NCBI GenBank assembly: GCA_027475525.1
Contig: JAMWFC010000108.1
Span: forward strand, 621,811-685,810
Source: Macrolepiota albuminosa
Taxonomy: Eukaryota > Basidiomycota > Agaricomycetes > Agaricales > Agaricaceae
DNA: 64,000 bases
Reading direction: 5' to 3'
The notes under the pieces were generated by a model. That model had not been told where the DNA came from. It ran no database searches and saw only the letters and a list, made by a program, of their open reading frames with translations. The first letter of the stretch is position 1; each line of letters begins with the position of its first letter. A program made the translations under genes and the position numbers. This document shows, in pieces, positions 33,297 to 44,434 of this stretch.

Positions 33297-35231
33297 TCAT
33301 GAATTCGGATTCAGTAACATTAGGGTGCGACATAAGATAGTCAATGGCAAAAAGATTTCTAAAATCATGATATAAGGTGATATACGAGAATGAACATGAT
33401 TGATGTACTGAGCCAATGTCAGACCATTCTTAGGTTGAAGAGGCTTGGAATTCAATTTTTTTGAAACATTGCTTTGGCTTGAAACAGCCACTTTGAGAAT
33501 AGAGGCAGATGGCAGAGGAATGATGACATTGTTCCTGATGGAACAAATGAGTCGAGCATTTCTAAATAAAAAGTGACTCACATAGGATTCAGGACACGAT
33601 GTGTTGCTTCTGGGTGATGGAACTAAGAAGTTGCCAAACTAGTCTGAGTAAAAATATCATTTTCATCTGATACCGATGCCACTGAGTTTTTTGTTGGAGA
33701 TGTCGACGAAGATCTTGACATGATGGAGTTTTGGCCCAGTACAAAGGAGCTTGGTGTCATAGGTATTTGAGTGGGCAGGATTTGATCATTCTGCATTGCT
33801 GCTGGTAGACTTGGACTCTGGGAACGAGATGGAGTTGAAGTTGCAGCAACCATAGAAAATCCTTGGGCAGGAGACATGTTTGAAGGGGTAGGCAATAAAG
33901 ACATCATTTCTGATAAGATTTCATTTGATTTTGGAGCTAGTACTGCCGTTGCAGTAGGAAGAGGCCTAGAGAATGCAGGTGGGCTGCTGGAACTCATCAA
34001 CGTAGCTGGTGGAGAGGTGCCTGATGTATTATAAATTTAAGTAAACATTAGTAAGTGATTAAAAGTGTAATATTGTAAATTAGGCCAATCGCTTCAAAAA
34101 GATAAAAGCAAAGACTTATAATTGCTCTTGTCATCCTCTATTTCAAAGACCGGCACTCCACAGGGTGGAGAAGATAGCTGCCTGTGCTTTCTTGGCTTGG
34201 TCTGATCATGGTCATTGGACCGGTGCTTTGATGATGTGTCGACATCTGTAAGAATAAAAATATTAATAGTAGAACATAAACATTACTTGGAATATACTTG
34301 ATGACTCTTCCTGTAGAAGATTTGCCACCCAATTGGGATATCAGTTTATTGCAAATTGTTCAAGTTTCCAATGACTATCAGCAAATCAAAATTTGGGAAA
34401 ATTGGCTAACATATGGTTAGTAAAGAATAATCTTGCTTTTTTAGTTTTCTTCTTCCATTTGGTTGGATTTATCTTGTGTTCTTTTAGCTCATTCCACAAT
34501 ATGCATGCTGCCTTGGTGATTTGCTTCAGACGTGTCCTTGAAATAGTGTTTCCATCACTATTGGTGAGAAAATCCCATTGGTCAATGTGCTTCCTTTTAT
34601 TTTTGTGCTTTTCATTCCATTTCTTCCACTCATCTGCCTCCCAGAACTTAACTTGGAGATACTTTGCTTGATTTACATATTTGGAGGGCTTGTGAGGAGA
34701 TAGCTGAAGTGTTGTAGATACTTTATGAAGTATTTTTGGTTTGCTTTCCTGAGAAGGTGTTTGTCAAGAGTTGGAAGTATCAACAAGCTTTGTAGTCAGG
34801 TTTTTAAAGTAAGTAACTTCATCTCTATCAGTTGAGGCTTCTTAGTAATGTATATGCTCACAAAATATATATACATACTGTAGGCATTTGATTTCGGAGA
34901 GTGACTGATTATATGCATTTGTAAGTTGAATGTATGCTGAGTTTTGTGCGCTTGTACGATCATCTGATGTTGCATTTGTGATATTTAAAGAATTGAAGGA
35001 ATCAAAGGACTATATGCAGTAGAATCAGTACAAGGAAGTATGTACAAAATAAACATACATTATATGAGTTAAAGCCATTATTCTGTCGTCTGGATGGCTA
35101 TTTGCAGAATTTAGTAATATCAACAATTGATAAAAATAACTCACAAGGAATCCTTGTTGCTGGGAAATATTATGAAAAAGCTCACTATGATCAGAAGAAG
35201 TGGGAGTATCAAACTCAAAGGGAGTTGCCAT
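33297..35231 (-). pseudogene. Accessory gene of transposon P, multi-exon, function unknown
   Basis: Starts MATPFEFDTPTSSDHSELFH at 35231 with an intron after GFL (GTGAGT..AATAG). Later exons give a Ser/Asn-rich stretch, then a domain near 34680-34310: AKYLQVKFWEADEWKKWNE, RTRLKQITKAACILWNEL, INPTKWKK, then FPKF..FADSHWKLEQFAI and YPNW. This pattern (FW..DEW, LW..L, P..W, HWK, YP.W) resembles a family of uncharacterised Agaricomycete proteins, in my recollection. The C-terminal exon (34000-33623) is Ser/Pro/Thr-rich, followed by 33581-33297. At least two stops inside the conserved domain suggest decay. Confidence 0.5.
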
Positions 35232-35659
35232 TGTAGTACATGAAGAGAGAAGAAAATGTCAACAAGTCAATTTTGCCTATGTGACCACAGTGACACGTTG
35301 CATCACTACAACTCTCGACTACACCAGTGCACCAATGGCTCTCTTGCTAGCTCAGGTCAAGAATATTGATCATGAAACTCTTGTGGCCAGTGAAAACTCT
35401 TTGTACAAACAAGTTATAGATGAGCTAGCACAACTTCAGTCATTTTTTATCCATCTTGGTTTTATTGATTGTATTGAATAATATCAGACTCCTACTAGAT
35501 GTCAAAAACACTTCATCAAATGATTTTACTATAACACTCAACTCCATATCTAAGCCGATACATGTCAAGGTTTTCTCCGATGGACAAAAACTAGTATATT
35601 GTCTTGCAATGCTGAACTATTTGGTTATTATTTTTTTTTTTGCATTTCTAGTAGTCTAA

Positions 35660-36192
35660 CGTGAGCTAATGTCTAGACTGCTTCTGCCTCTGATAATGGT
35701 GCTTGTAAATCCTCTGTTAAGCTCAATTAGAATTATTGTTTCTACTTAACTTAATGCTTTGCAAAGAATTATGTGTATTTCTGTAGTTGATATCATAACA
35801 TGTGCAACAGTATAAAACTCAGCAGAAAAGACCATCCTGCACACATCTTACCATAAGCGCAGGCAAATTTCTGTCTTCTAGCACTTTTAACTGATTTCTT
35901 CAGACACTACCCTTCCTCATCCTCAATCAAGTCCAAGGCCGATATGGATTAAGAGGCTGTTGAAGACACAGACAACACACCAGGTGTATGCTTTGGTCTG
36001 TTCTTTCTGCCAAGGTAACCACCAGTACTTCTGTGGGACAACTGGCCAAAGTTTGAGCTCATACTCAACTGTGGTGCCACAAGACCATCATATGCACTAA
36101 TCTATCATCCATGTTTTGTGGCCACGTTGCATACCACATGTCAAGGGTGCTGTTGAGGTTGCGCATTGTGGCTGGAAGATGTGGTTAACATG
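35660..36192. other. Non-coding stretch inside transposon P
   Basis: No convincing coding sequence. It may be the 3' flank of the captured Pil1 fragment. Confidence 0.4.
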
Positions 36193-37060
36193 TTATTGCG
36201 TTAGAGTGAGCATGAGCACAAGGACGTGGGGTGTGAAGGATAGGATCAAGAGCAATGCAGAACAGCGAGAAGACGTGGCTATGCCCATGATTTGAGGAAT
36301 TGGAAGACCCAAGCACAAGCGTGCATCAATTTGCCATACTCTGCAGCAATCTGTGAGAAATTTAGAACACATTTGCTTCATTTGCTTCATTGTAAACTGT
36401 GAAAATACCATTCCCTTCTCAGAGCACTCAAGCAGTGCACTAAATTTCAACTCTATCCACACTCTGATAACAGTTTGCTTAAAGTTTCTGAGGGCTGCCT
36501 CTTCCATCATGATCTCCGAGTCCATGCTATGGATTTTGGCCCTCAAAGCATTCAATGAATCTGTCTGTGCAGTGAAATTCTTATATTTCATGCTCATTTT
36601 GCTGAGCTTCCTATCAGCAGCCTCGGCTTTTGCACCTACAGACTTGTGGCATTGCTTGAGTTCATCAAGATTCTCCTCCCTTGTCCAAATCGCCTTCAAA
36701 TGATGATGTATAGGATGCTCATGAGCTGAAAATTGAGATAAGGATGAAGCCCATAGTTCCAGGAGAGTTGCAAATGCTCCAAGAATGTCCTTTTTGATAG
36801 TTAGCAACTCTTGATGACAACCAGTAAAATGGAGCATACTTCGAGGTTGTCTCCTTCTCCTGAGCCCCATATCCTTAAAGCCTCTGCATTCTTCTTGAAA
36901 TCGGAACTTATTTTTTGTAGTCTGAAGGCTGTTGGATGTGGTTTCTTGACAGCCTTCTTGAGGACCTGGGTTGCAAGCTGCATGAACTATCAAGTATTGC
37001 ATCGTTACATACATTGTACTATTCTCACCTGAGCAGAGAAAGATGAAAGAGAAAGTTGTC
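36193..37060 (-). pseudogene. PIL1: Captured eisosome component Pil1/Lsp1 fragment
   Basis: Pil1 is the BAR-domain protein that forms eisosomes beneath the plasma membrane. Minus-strand pieces fit it in order: LATQVLKKAVKKPHPTAF and LQKISSDFKKNAEALRIWG (about 36980-36850), then HPIHHHLKAIWTREENLDEL, KAEAADRKLSKMS, TAQTDSLNALRAKIHSMD, EEAALRNFKQTVIRVWIELKF and LLECSEKGM (about 36720-36400). An intron-like GT..CTCACAG follows, then EYGKLMHA. Frame changes and lost residues show it is not functional, and the N-terminus is missing. Introns appear retained, so capture was at DNA level. It lies between the two transposon genes on the same strand. Confidence 0.7.
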
Positions 37061-37335
37061 AAAAACATTGAGCTCATGCAATCACTTGACAGCCATGAAA
37101 GTAGCAGCATGCCTTGCCTCCTTCTCTGAATGTCGAGGTGGTCCATTGAAGGTGAGACCAGATGCTGCCAAACGTTCCATGTAGTTGAATACTCCTTCAC
37201 CAGCTCTGCATCATCCTTGTCCCCAAACATTCACCCAGGATCTGAGTCACTATCAGCTGCAGACTGACCTCATTGACACATAGCTTTTCCTCCAGTTGTG
37301 GTATGATGCTGTGTAGAAGCCCTGGACATGAGTGG

Positions 37336-38257
37336 TGATGACGCCCAAAGTTTGGTCAGTACTATAGTGTTACCGTACCAAAAGCTTGCGTTGGGCGCGC
37401 TACAAGTGATGTGAGGAGTCCTGGGCAGGTCCCAGAGAACGCGTCTATGAGAATAAAGTAAAGTCGGAAAAAGGTCGGCAAGTGTCAAGCACTAAGACAA
37501 AGCACCTACGAAAGAAGTGGTAAGTGAACACGGCAATGGGAGCGGCAAAGAACATGGTAAGCTTAGAGAGGTCTAAGCATCATTAATGCCTGCCATATCT
37601 GCAAGGCGCAAGGGTGTCGAGTGTTAGCGAGAGTCTGCAACTGCCAATGACTTTGACATTGCTGACCATAAATGAGATTTGGACCGTAAGGGAGACTGGA
37701 GTAAAGGGAGCAGGAAACTCTGTTCTTGGCTTCGTATGTACAAGTCAGTAAGTACTTTTTATACTACAAGGAGTTCACCGTCGCCAGTGACTAACCATTG
37801 CCAAAGTGCAGTAAACTAGAAAATTTTATAGGGGTAGCTCCAACAGTTTCAGATCCCTACTGTCCATTCAAGACCCTTAGCAATGCCAGGTGGCAGATCA
37901 CAATGCTAAACCATCAATCCATCACCCTTCTGTCTGTCAAAAATGCTTAGCGATATCAGGCGCCAAATTGAGGCGCTAAGTGATGTCAGACGCCAAGGTC
38001 AAACGCCAAGCTGTCTGTCAGTTTTTGATAGATCGTTAGTCTTCTTTCCCAAGCACTGTCATCAGTGACTGATGCCATCTGTCAGTTGTCATTCTGTCTG
38101 CCAGCGGTGCTATCATTGATCAGATCTGCTTCTTGCCGTACATGGCCGTCAAATATTGCCAAAATTGGTTAATTAGCACATGCTAAGGTATCCCGAGCCA
38201 GTGCCACGTTGCCGTAGCCTGCTGTTGATGCGCTGATCCTGTATGGGGTCCTATCAG
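37336..38257 (-). repeat. Solo LTR of the C family inside transposon P
   Basis: 922 bp, TGATGACGCCC..TCCTATCA, diverged from the C LTRs but aligned over its length. The 4 bp TSD GTGG (37332-37335, 38258-38261) matches the 4 bp TSD size of full element C. Confidence 0.85.
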
Positions 38258-38950
38258 TGGTTGATATGTTTAATAAGCTTGTGTGCTGTGCAAATCTTGT
38301 CTAAATCTTTGTCTTGGGAGTTTTCTACAATTATTTCCATGACGTGCTGGCAGACGTGCTGTTGAAGTTTGTTGGCAGTGGCATTGCAGAGGGTCCAGCA
38401 TATCACATTCCTGCACAGTAAGTATAATCATATCATATAGTGCCAAGGTTGGTATTTTCAGAGTACACCATATTAGAGGAACAGTGCTGGCAATTGAAAG
38501 CAATTCTTTGAAACCAACCATGAATTCATTGAATCAAATCAGCAGGTTTGAAACATTTGTAATAAAAATATTCATTTATTTATTTAGTACCATGGGAAAC
38601 TTGATCACTTTTGACGAGGGCTCCTTTAGAGCTCTTGTCAAAAGTGATCAAGCATAGCCACAAGCTGGCACTTATAATTATGAACCTTTCAATGATATCT
38701 ATTCAACTTATACTTTTGTAGCTATTTCATGTCTACTACTAAGCATGTTTCAATCAACTGGCTGTTAACTTTTTTTACAAGCTATGATTTGTGTCTTCAG
38801 CACAAATTTTGTAGCTCATTAACTTTTTTATTGTCTGTTTTCTATTTAACTGTTGCAACTTGTGGCTGACACATTGTATATAAAGCCCATTGAACTCAGT
38901 AGGTGAATTCCAGCAAAATACAAAAAAAAGTCTGTATAAAAAGTTCTCAG

Positions 38951-41900
38951 CTAGTTGTATCTCTTCCAAGCTAGACTTTTTAACAGCAAACAGAGATCTT
39001 GAAGGTGTGGCTCATGAGGAAATGCTGGCAGTGGCTGCATTGACACAAGTGATATAATGTCTGATGCAGGAATGACCTGTAAACCATTTGAGGCTTTCTG
39101 GCATGCCCAAATAGTGTTGTATGAATCTGCCAAAAGTCCAGGATTGGGATTTGAATAAACTGAAACTAATGCCCATGGAACTAAATCCTCTGAGTTGAAT
39201 TCACTGCTTGACTCAGAGCTAAAGTCATCACTTGAAGAATGTGACCCAATATAAAAATAAAAATGAACTTCAGCATAAGTTGTGTACTCATTGATTTTGA
39301 TCTGAAGTAAAGCAAGTTAGCATTCAAATTTTTACAATATTAGTACTTACTTTTATATTATGACTAACACAAGTATTGCTTTTACGTTGCTGATCACTAA
39401 AAATACTACATGCAATTTGCCCATTTGGCAAATGAATATGACCCCATCGTCTAACTTTAGACAGATTAAATTTATTAGAGATCACAAGGTGTTTTGCATG
39501 GCTTTGCAAATGATAAGAATATTTATTCTGATGAGGTAAAAGTATTGGATGACCAGAAGGAGGAGGTGGAATTGGTGGCTGACTTTTTTGAATCATTACT
39601 TCAAGATCAGAATATAGATCTACAAGAGCATTGATTTGGCATTGAAGTAAAGCACACTGAGAAAGATTGGCAAATGGGTTTAAAGGCTATCTAATTTCTT
39701 TTCCAAGACTTCCAAACATTTGCTCCATAGTAAACTGGGAGTAATATGCTCCAGGCCCAACTCGCAGTGTCTCAGAGGACAAATGAATAAGAGTATGTAT
39801 TGAAGGTCGACAGACTTGAAGCCGATTGACTTGCCTCTGATAATAAAGATTTTCATACTCTTCAATAAATTAAACAAGCAATGAGTGTTCTTGAGCAATT
39901 TGTGATCCAGTAAGATGGCATTGAATAAAAATCCAAATAGCAGCTACAAGTTTGCAAAAATTCTTCCAATAAGCTTGTGGTAAGATATTTCGAAAGAAAG
40001 CAAGACCAAGTCCATAAATATAAAAAAACCATTCTGTAGCCTTATAACCACTAGAGATTTTTTCTGCAGGATTTCAAGGAGGACGATGGAATGAAGAAGG
40101 AAAATAATGGGTAGCATTTTCTACAAGTTTACCATGTTCAGTCCATACACTTCCTACAAGAGTTGCCTATTTCCAATAATCATTATTGGAATGCTTAAGT
40201 GTACCATGCCAAAGAGATATTAACAAGAAATATCAAGTAAGGGAAGATGCATGAGATCAAGAGGAAAACAACTAGGAACTGGAATATTTAACTCAGGAAG
40301 AAGACCATTAAGAATGCTAGGCTTGCTTAGTCCAGTTGCCTTTTGATTTTGTTCATAGGTAGCTTGATCTTCAGAGCTAATCAGTATATATATATTTTCT
40401 TTGTAGATATAAATTGATAGAGGCTGTAGATCTCGAATATTAATATCTGGATGATTACAGTCCTGAATAGTATAGTTATTGGGCCTGAGATGGGCAGCAA
40501 AATAGTGTCCACTATTTGGCTTATGTCGACCTTTCATTCCACAGCCAAGCTGACAGCCTTGTGCTCTATGATGTCTAACACGACCATCAAGTTCAGTAAT
40601 ACCAACAGCATCAGCTGTTGCTAAAGCAAGAAAAATATGTGAATAGATAATATTTTGTCTCTTTGCATCTCAGACTGCTAAACCTTGACTATTATTTTCA
40701 TGTTGTAAAGCAGAAAGATGATAAAAAGCTCGAAAAGTAAATGAGTTCATAATTTTGGGTTTATGTGGACCAGAAATAATATAAGATGGAAGCTACTTTT
40801 TTTCTTTAAACTGTAAATCAGGTGAATAGTTTTCAATCTTCCAGCCAGCAGTCCAAGTATCAGATTTTTGATTTTGATAAAGTTGTACACCATCAATTGA
40901 GAATGAAACCATTGTATCTTTGTCAGTAATTTGAATGCACTCTGCAAATTCAATGAATTTACTTCTACAGAAAATATCATCATATATCATATCACCATCA
41001 TCTTCAAGGCTATCAAGTATTTTGATAACTTCTTTGATTTTATTATCAAGATAGCACATTTGTTGAGCTTCTTCTTTAGACTGTCACAGTGTTTGAATTT
41101 GGGGCCCCAAAGGAAAAGTGCATGCTTGTTGTTGAGGAACTTTTTTTTTCAGATTTTGCAAGATAAAAAGGATCATATCGTGGCTCTTTGCAAATAGTGC
41201 AAGTATCAAGATTAGCAAAAGGACCTGTGAATGTATGACAAGAGTTGATACACATATCATCCATAACTGGAACAATGCCACTAATGTTTGTAACAAGCTG
41301 TTTGACTTTATAGAATGTGAGAATTCCACTGTCCTGATAACATCAAAGAATAGCAGAGCGACATTGATTGTATGTAGCCTCACTAGACTTGGTTGCAGTA
41401 AAGAGCTCCAGTGAGAGTTTTTGATCAGGATCAATAATATCAAGAGGTCCTTGTATAGAATTTTGAAGGCAATTCAGAGTTTCACTATCAAGCTTGTCTT
41501 CATCTAATATGGCATTCTGTAGAAGATGAATATATTCCTGTGTAATGCAAAGACTCTCAATATGAGCCTCAGATATTGGCTCATCTTCATCTTCTGGACC
41601 TGCAAAAAGTATATCCTGATCACTATTATAAGCATCCAAGATCACTTGTGCATGTGCATGAGCAGAAGCAATAGTCTCATTAAGGTTGTCAAATGCAGAC
41701 ATATGTTCCTCAAGATCTAAAGAGACAGAATGCTCTTCAACACAAAATCCAGCTGTATTAAGCTCCACATTATCTAGACCAGGAGATCTTTGAAATGGCT
41801 TTGCAGAAAACTGATGAATAGATTGCTCTTCTTCTGCTTGATTCTCATCATCACTAGATGAAAGCTGGAACAACATAAAATTAATTTATTTATTAAATCA

Positions 41901-42154
41901 AACAACATTTCACATACTTGAAAACGTGCACGTTTTCTGGATCCTGATTCTACTTGATCAGTATCTATACTCTCCTCTTCATTGTCAGAATGTGTGATGC
42001 TGGTAGAAGATTCCTGATCTTGGCTATAAAGCCAATCAGTATAGGAATATATGTTTTGTGTCTGGACCCTTGGTCTGTTGCAATGTCTGTAAAATGTACT
42101 TGAAGATACCATGATACCACAACAGGTTGTACAGTCACAAGCTCGAGTAGCCAT
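38951..42154 (-). pseudogene. Tnp2-family transposase of transposon P, decayed
   Basis: Begins MATRACDCTTCCGIMVSSST at 42154 with Cys/His pairs. An acidic region follows (41876-41343). Then comes the hallmark of fungal Tnp2 proteins, DMCINSCHTFTGPFANLDTC followed by ICKEPRY (about 41260-41170). Further on are KPSILNGLLPELNIP and SCFPLDLMHL (about 40320-40240), RWGHIHLPNGQIACSIF near 39430, and a C-terminal ADSYNTIWACQ .. DIISLVSMQPLPAFPHEP near 39130-39000. Introns are likely, for example at 41880-41930 and near 39310. Several stops between exons, especially 40200-39900, suggest an inactive copy. Confidence 0.8.
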
Positions 42155-42279
42155 AGTAAGTGTGTGAATAAATGAGTGTGATCAATAAGCAGGTGTGTGA
42201 TATGTTGATGGACAAATGCAAAGAGAAACAAGTATGTTGATTGATGAATATGTTGATTAAAATCAGAGTTTGAGCTCAG

Positions 42280-42480
42280 TGCACTCAACAGTGAGTGTGC
42301 AAAGAGTAATGAGTGTGGAAAGAGGCAAGTGCATGAATAGACAAGTGCAGGGATAGGCAAGTGTGGGAATAGACAAGTGTGGGAATAAACAAGTGCAGGA
42401 ATAGACAAGTAGGTAGATGGGTGAGTATGTTGATAGAAAGAGTTCAAACCCCAGTGTGCTCAACAGCGAGCATGCAAAGA
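42280..42480. repeat. Subterminal short tandem repeats of transposon P
   Basis: Four to five degenerate units of about 16-17 bp, ACAAGTG(C/T)(A/G)GGAATAG, between about 42330 and 42410. They are flanked by two copies of a longer motif (CTCAACAG(T/C)GAG at about 42285 and 42460). Subterminal arrays often bind the transposase in CACTA-type elements. Confidence 0.55.
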
Positions 42481-42639
42481 TGATGGGGGTCAGTGATTGA
42501 GATTGATCAAAGGTGAGAAATCAATGCAATGTATATAAATTTCGGAGGATTTCAGCACAGCTCAGAAATTGACATAGACTTTTGGCTACTTCCAGAAACT
42601 ATCTGATAGCCTCAGATTCAGTTCTCACTGGGTATTATC

Positions 42640-43049
42640 CTTCATTCACTTGAGGGGGGCTTCTCTCCCAACGGCCAATGACAATGATGACATGGTAATG
42701 GCCCCACCGCCAATGGAGGAGCAGTAGGAGGAGGCAGTGCCAGTGGCAGTAGCAAGAGGGGGAGCAGGAATCATGGGAGAAGCGGCAATGGCTGCCGACA
42801 ATGAGGATGCAGTTGAGGAGGAAGCAGGAGAGGTGGTAGTGGCACCTCCTGCTACAGAGGACAAGGGCAAGGGAGAGGAACTGCTGAGAGAAGAGTCCAA
42901 TTGGCAGTGGCTGCCGCCTTATGGCCCCTCTGCCCCTTGGATGAGGGAGGTGTCAGATGAAGAGGACGTAGCTGGTCTGGAGCCCCAGCAACAGATCACA
43001 GCAAGAGTCAATCCCTCATGGACACCTCAACCGACTCCTCGTGTGAATG
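42640..43049 (+). pseudogene. Gene X, middle part
   Basis: Continues in the frame of 32776 after transposon P: FIHLRGASLPTANDNDDMV, then MEEQ and a TAG, then a Glu/Ala-rich stretch, WQWLPPYGPSAPWMREVSDE and WTPQPTPRVN. It stops at the solo F LTR (TSD GAATG) and resumes at 43573. Confidence 0.65.
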
Positions 43050-43567
43050 TGTCAGGGGACCCCTCATTCCTTTCTTCTTTCACTCCTTATTTCTTCACTC
43101 TCCTTTCATTCACTTCCTTATTTCTTCTACCATTCTCTCATTTTGCTGTTACTACTTCTTCAACACTATCTGTTGGTACTATTCTCAACCTTTGAGGTGC
43201 TCTGGTTCTTTAGCTATCACTCAGACAAGTGTGGGCCCTTCAGCACCGCTCCAGGCTGCTTAGATAAGCCGGAGTTTGCCTTTCTGACTTCTAAAGTCCG
43301 GAGTTTTCCTCCCTTGTTTGCACACTTGTTTGGTTAGTCAATTTTCGAGTTTTTAAGGTTTTGTTGTACTGTACAGTTGTTTCCCACGCTTCAGAGGCCC
43401 CAGAAGCGTCCAACCTGGCATAGGGAATCCCCAGACTTGTTCTCTTTGGATCTCCCTCTGCCAGGTGAGTAGCTACCTTGATATTGTCAGTATATATTCT
43501 AATACACTTTGGATCTCCCTCTGCCAGCTGTGTGACTGAGCCACAGCCTCTAGAGGTCGCCCTTACA
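43050..43567 (+). repeat. Solo LTR of chromovirus F family
   Basis: 518 bp, TGTCAGGGGACC..GCCCTTACA, TSD GAATG (43045-43049, 43568-43572). The most complete F LTR in the window. It contains two copies of CTTTGGATCTCCCTCTGCCAG 63 bp apart (43444 and 43507). Confidence 0.88.
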
Positions 43568-43572
43568 GAATG

Positions 43573-43912
43573 GCGATGTGTTTCATTGGCTGGGACAAGA
43601 CCTGGTCTACCCTGTTGTGGCCTGCATTCCCGCAAGATGCTGAAGCACTTTGCTGCAAGGGTGATTTGAATGGAGGAGGTGCTTAGCTGGGAGCAGGAAC
43701 ACATCAGGGGACAGATTATGGCTTTCTGTCTTTGGTATGACAACTTGGCATATAGCCTTGCCATCCTGCAAGACTACTAGGCTGACTGTCAGGACGCCCT
43801 GGATTGGCAGTCCACCAACAATGTCCAACCTAGTGACTTGCTGCCGTTATGTGATGCCTCCCTACTGCCTTCTGATAACTCGTTACTGCTGGATGATGGG
43901 GACTTGTATTAA
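43573..43912 (+). pseudogene. Gene X, 3' part
   Basis: Rejoined across the solo LTR it reads RVNGDVFHWLGQDLVYP. After a frame change it reads MEEVLSWEQEHIRGQIMAF, WYDNLAYSLAILQDY and LLLDDGDLY, ending in TAA at 43910-43912. One internal TAG replaces a likely Gln. The end overlaps the pol end of element C on the other strand. Confidence 0.6.
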
Positions 43913-44434
43913 ACAGACTGTAGAGTAGATCAGCCATTTTTATGTTGATATTCTTGTACTTGCTGCCCCCCTTATATATCTATTAGTAGCCTTGACTTAA
44001 ACAAAGATGAAGAACCAAAGGAGAATGGTAAAATAGTAAGTAAGGCATGGCAAGGAAGAAATAGTGAGATAACCAAAGTAAGGAACTTAGCAGAATTTTG
44101 AAAAGAAAGGGAACACTCAGTAAATCATCATAGCAAAAAACCCTTGGCAAAGGTTGCACAAGGCACTAATTGTTGGCGACATGCTAGTGCTGCGTCTTGA
44201 GTATGTATGGTAAAGGTCTGTGAAGTATAGTACTGTAAGCGATATGGCAAGGAAAAGTAAAGTATAGTAAATGAATAGAAAGAAGTGCTCATTAGGGCTT
44301 TATAGTGGTTTATGAGGTATTCAATATTCTTCTTCAGTTATAGTGGGTACGTTGTCATTGTCCAATAGTTCTGTTTCTTCAAGCTCTTATAATTTAGCGG
44401 TATTGATGTCTAGCACCTCCAGCAGTAAGTTGAT
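43913..44434. other. Element C sequence between integrase and gene X
   Basis: AT-rich. The minus strand carries a decayed acidic tail just after the integrase (INLLLEVLDINTA). Otherwise no feature. Confidence 0.45.

Larger units (their letters stand above)
32777..42632 (-). mobile_element. Plavaka/Tnp2-like (CACTA superfamily) DNA transposon P
   Basis: Ends are inverted: CCCAGTGAGAACTG at 32777 and its reverse complement ending at 42632, with weaker similarity further in. Flanking repeat TATTATC, or TATTATCC if the first C is counted outside (32770-32777, 42633-42640). The reading frame of gene X is continuous across the empty site, which supports the boundaries. All genes inside are on the minus strand: Tnp2-type transposase, Pil1 fragment and accessory gene. 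A C-type solo LTR inserted at 37336. The sequence is much more AT-rich than the flanking elements A and B. Confidence 0.8.

Noticed and set aside
36193..37230. A single 345-codon gene
   Set aside because: The frame joins unrelated pieces. Pil1 similarity switches frame and an intron-like gap is read through, so only a fragmentary pseudogene is supported.
37060..37258. A possible double-stranded-RNA-binding motif upstream of the Pil1 fragment (minus strand)
   Set aside because: A short stretch reading HSEKEARHAATFMAV is suggestive, but too short and frame-dependent to support a call.
42155..42463. ORFs of about 66 and 160 codons rich in Thr/Leu/Cys/Pro repeats (minus strand)
   Set aside because: They are translations of the short subterminal tandem repeats of transposon P.
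43444..43527. 63 bp spaced repeat CTTTGGATCTCCCTCTGCCAG as a possible CRISPR or satellite
   Set aside because: Only two copies, inside an F LTR. The relic LTR at 2271 shows the same two-copy layout, so it is part of the LTR.
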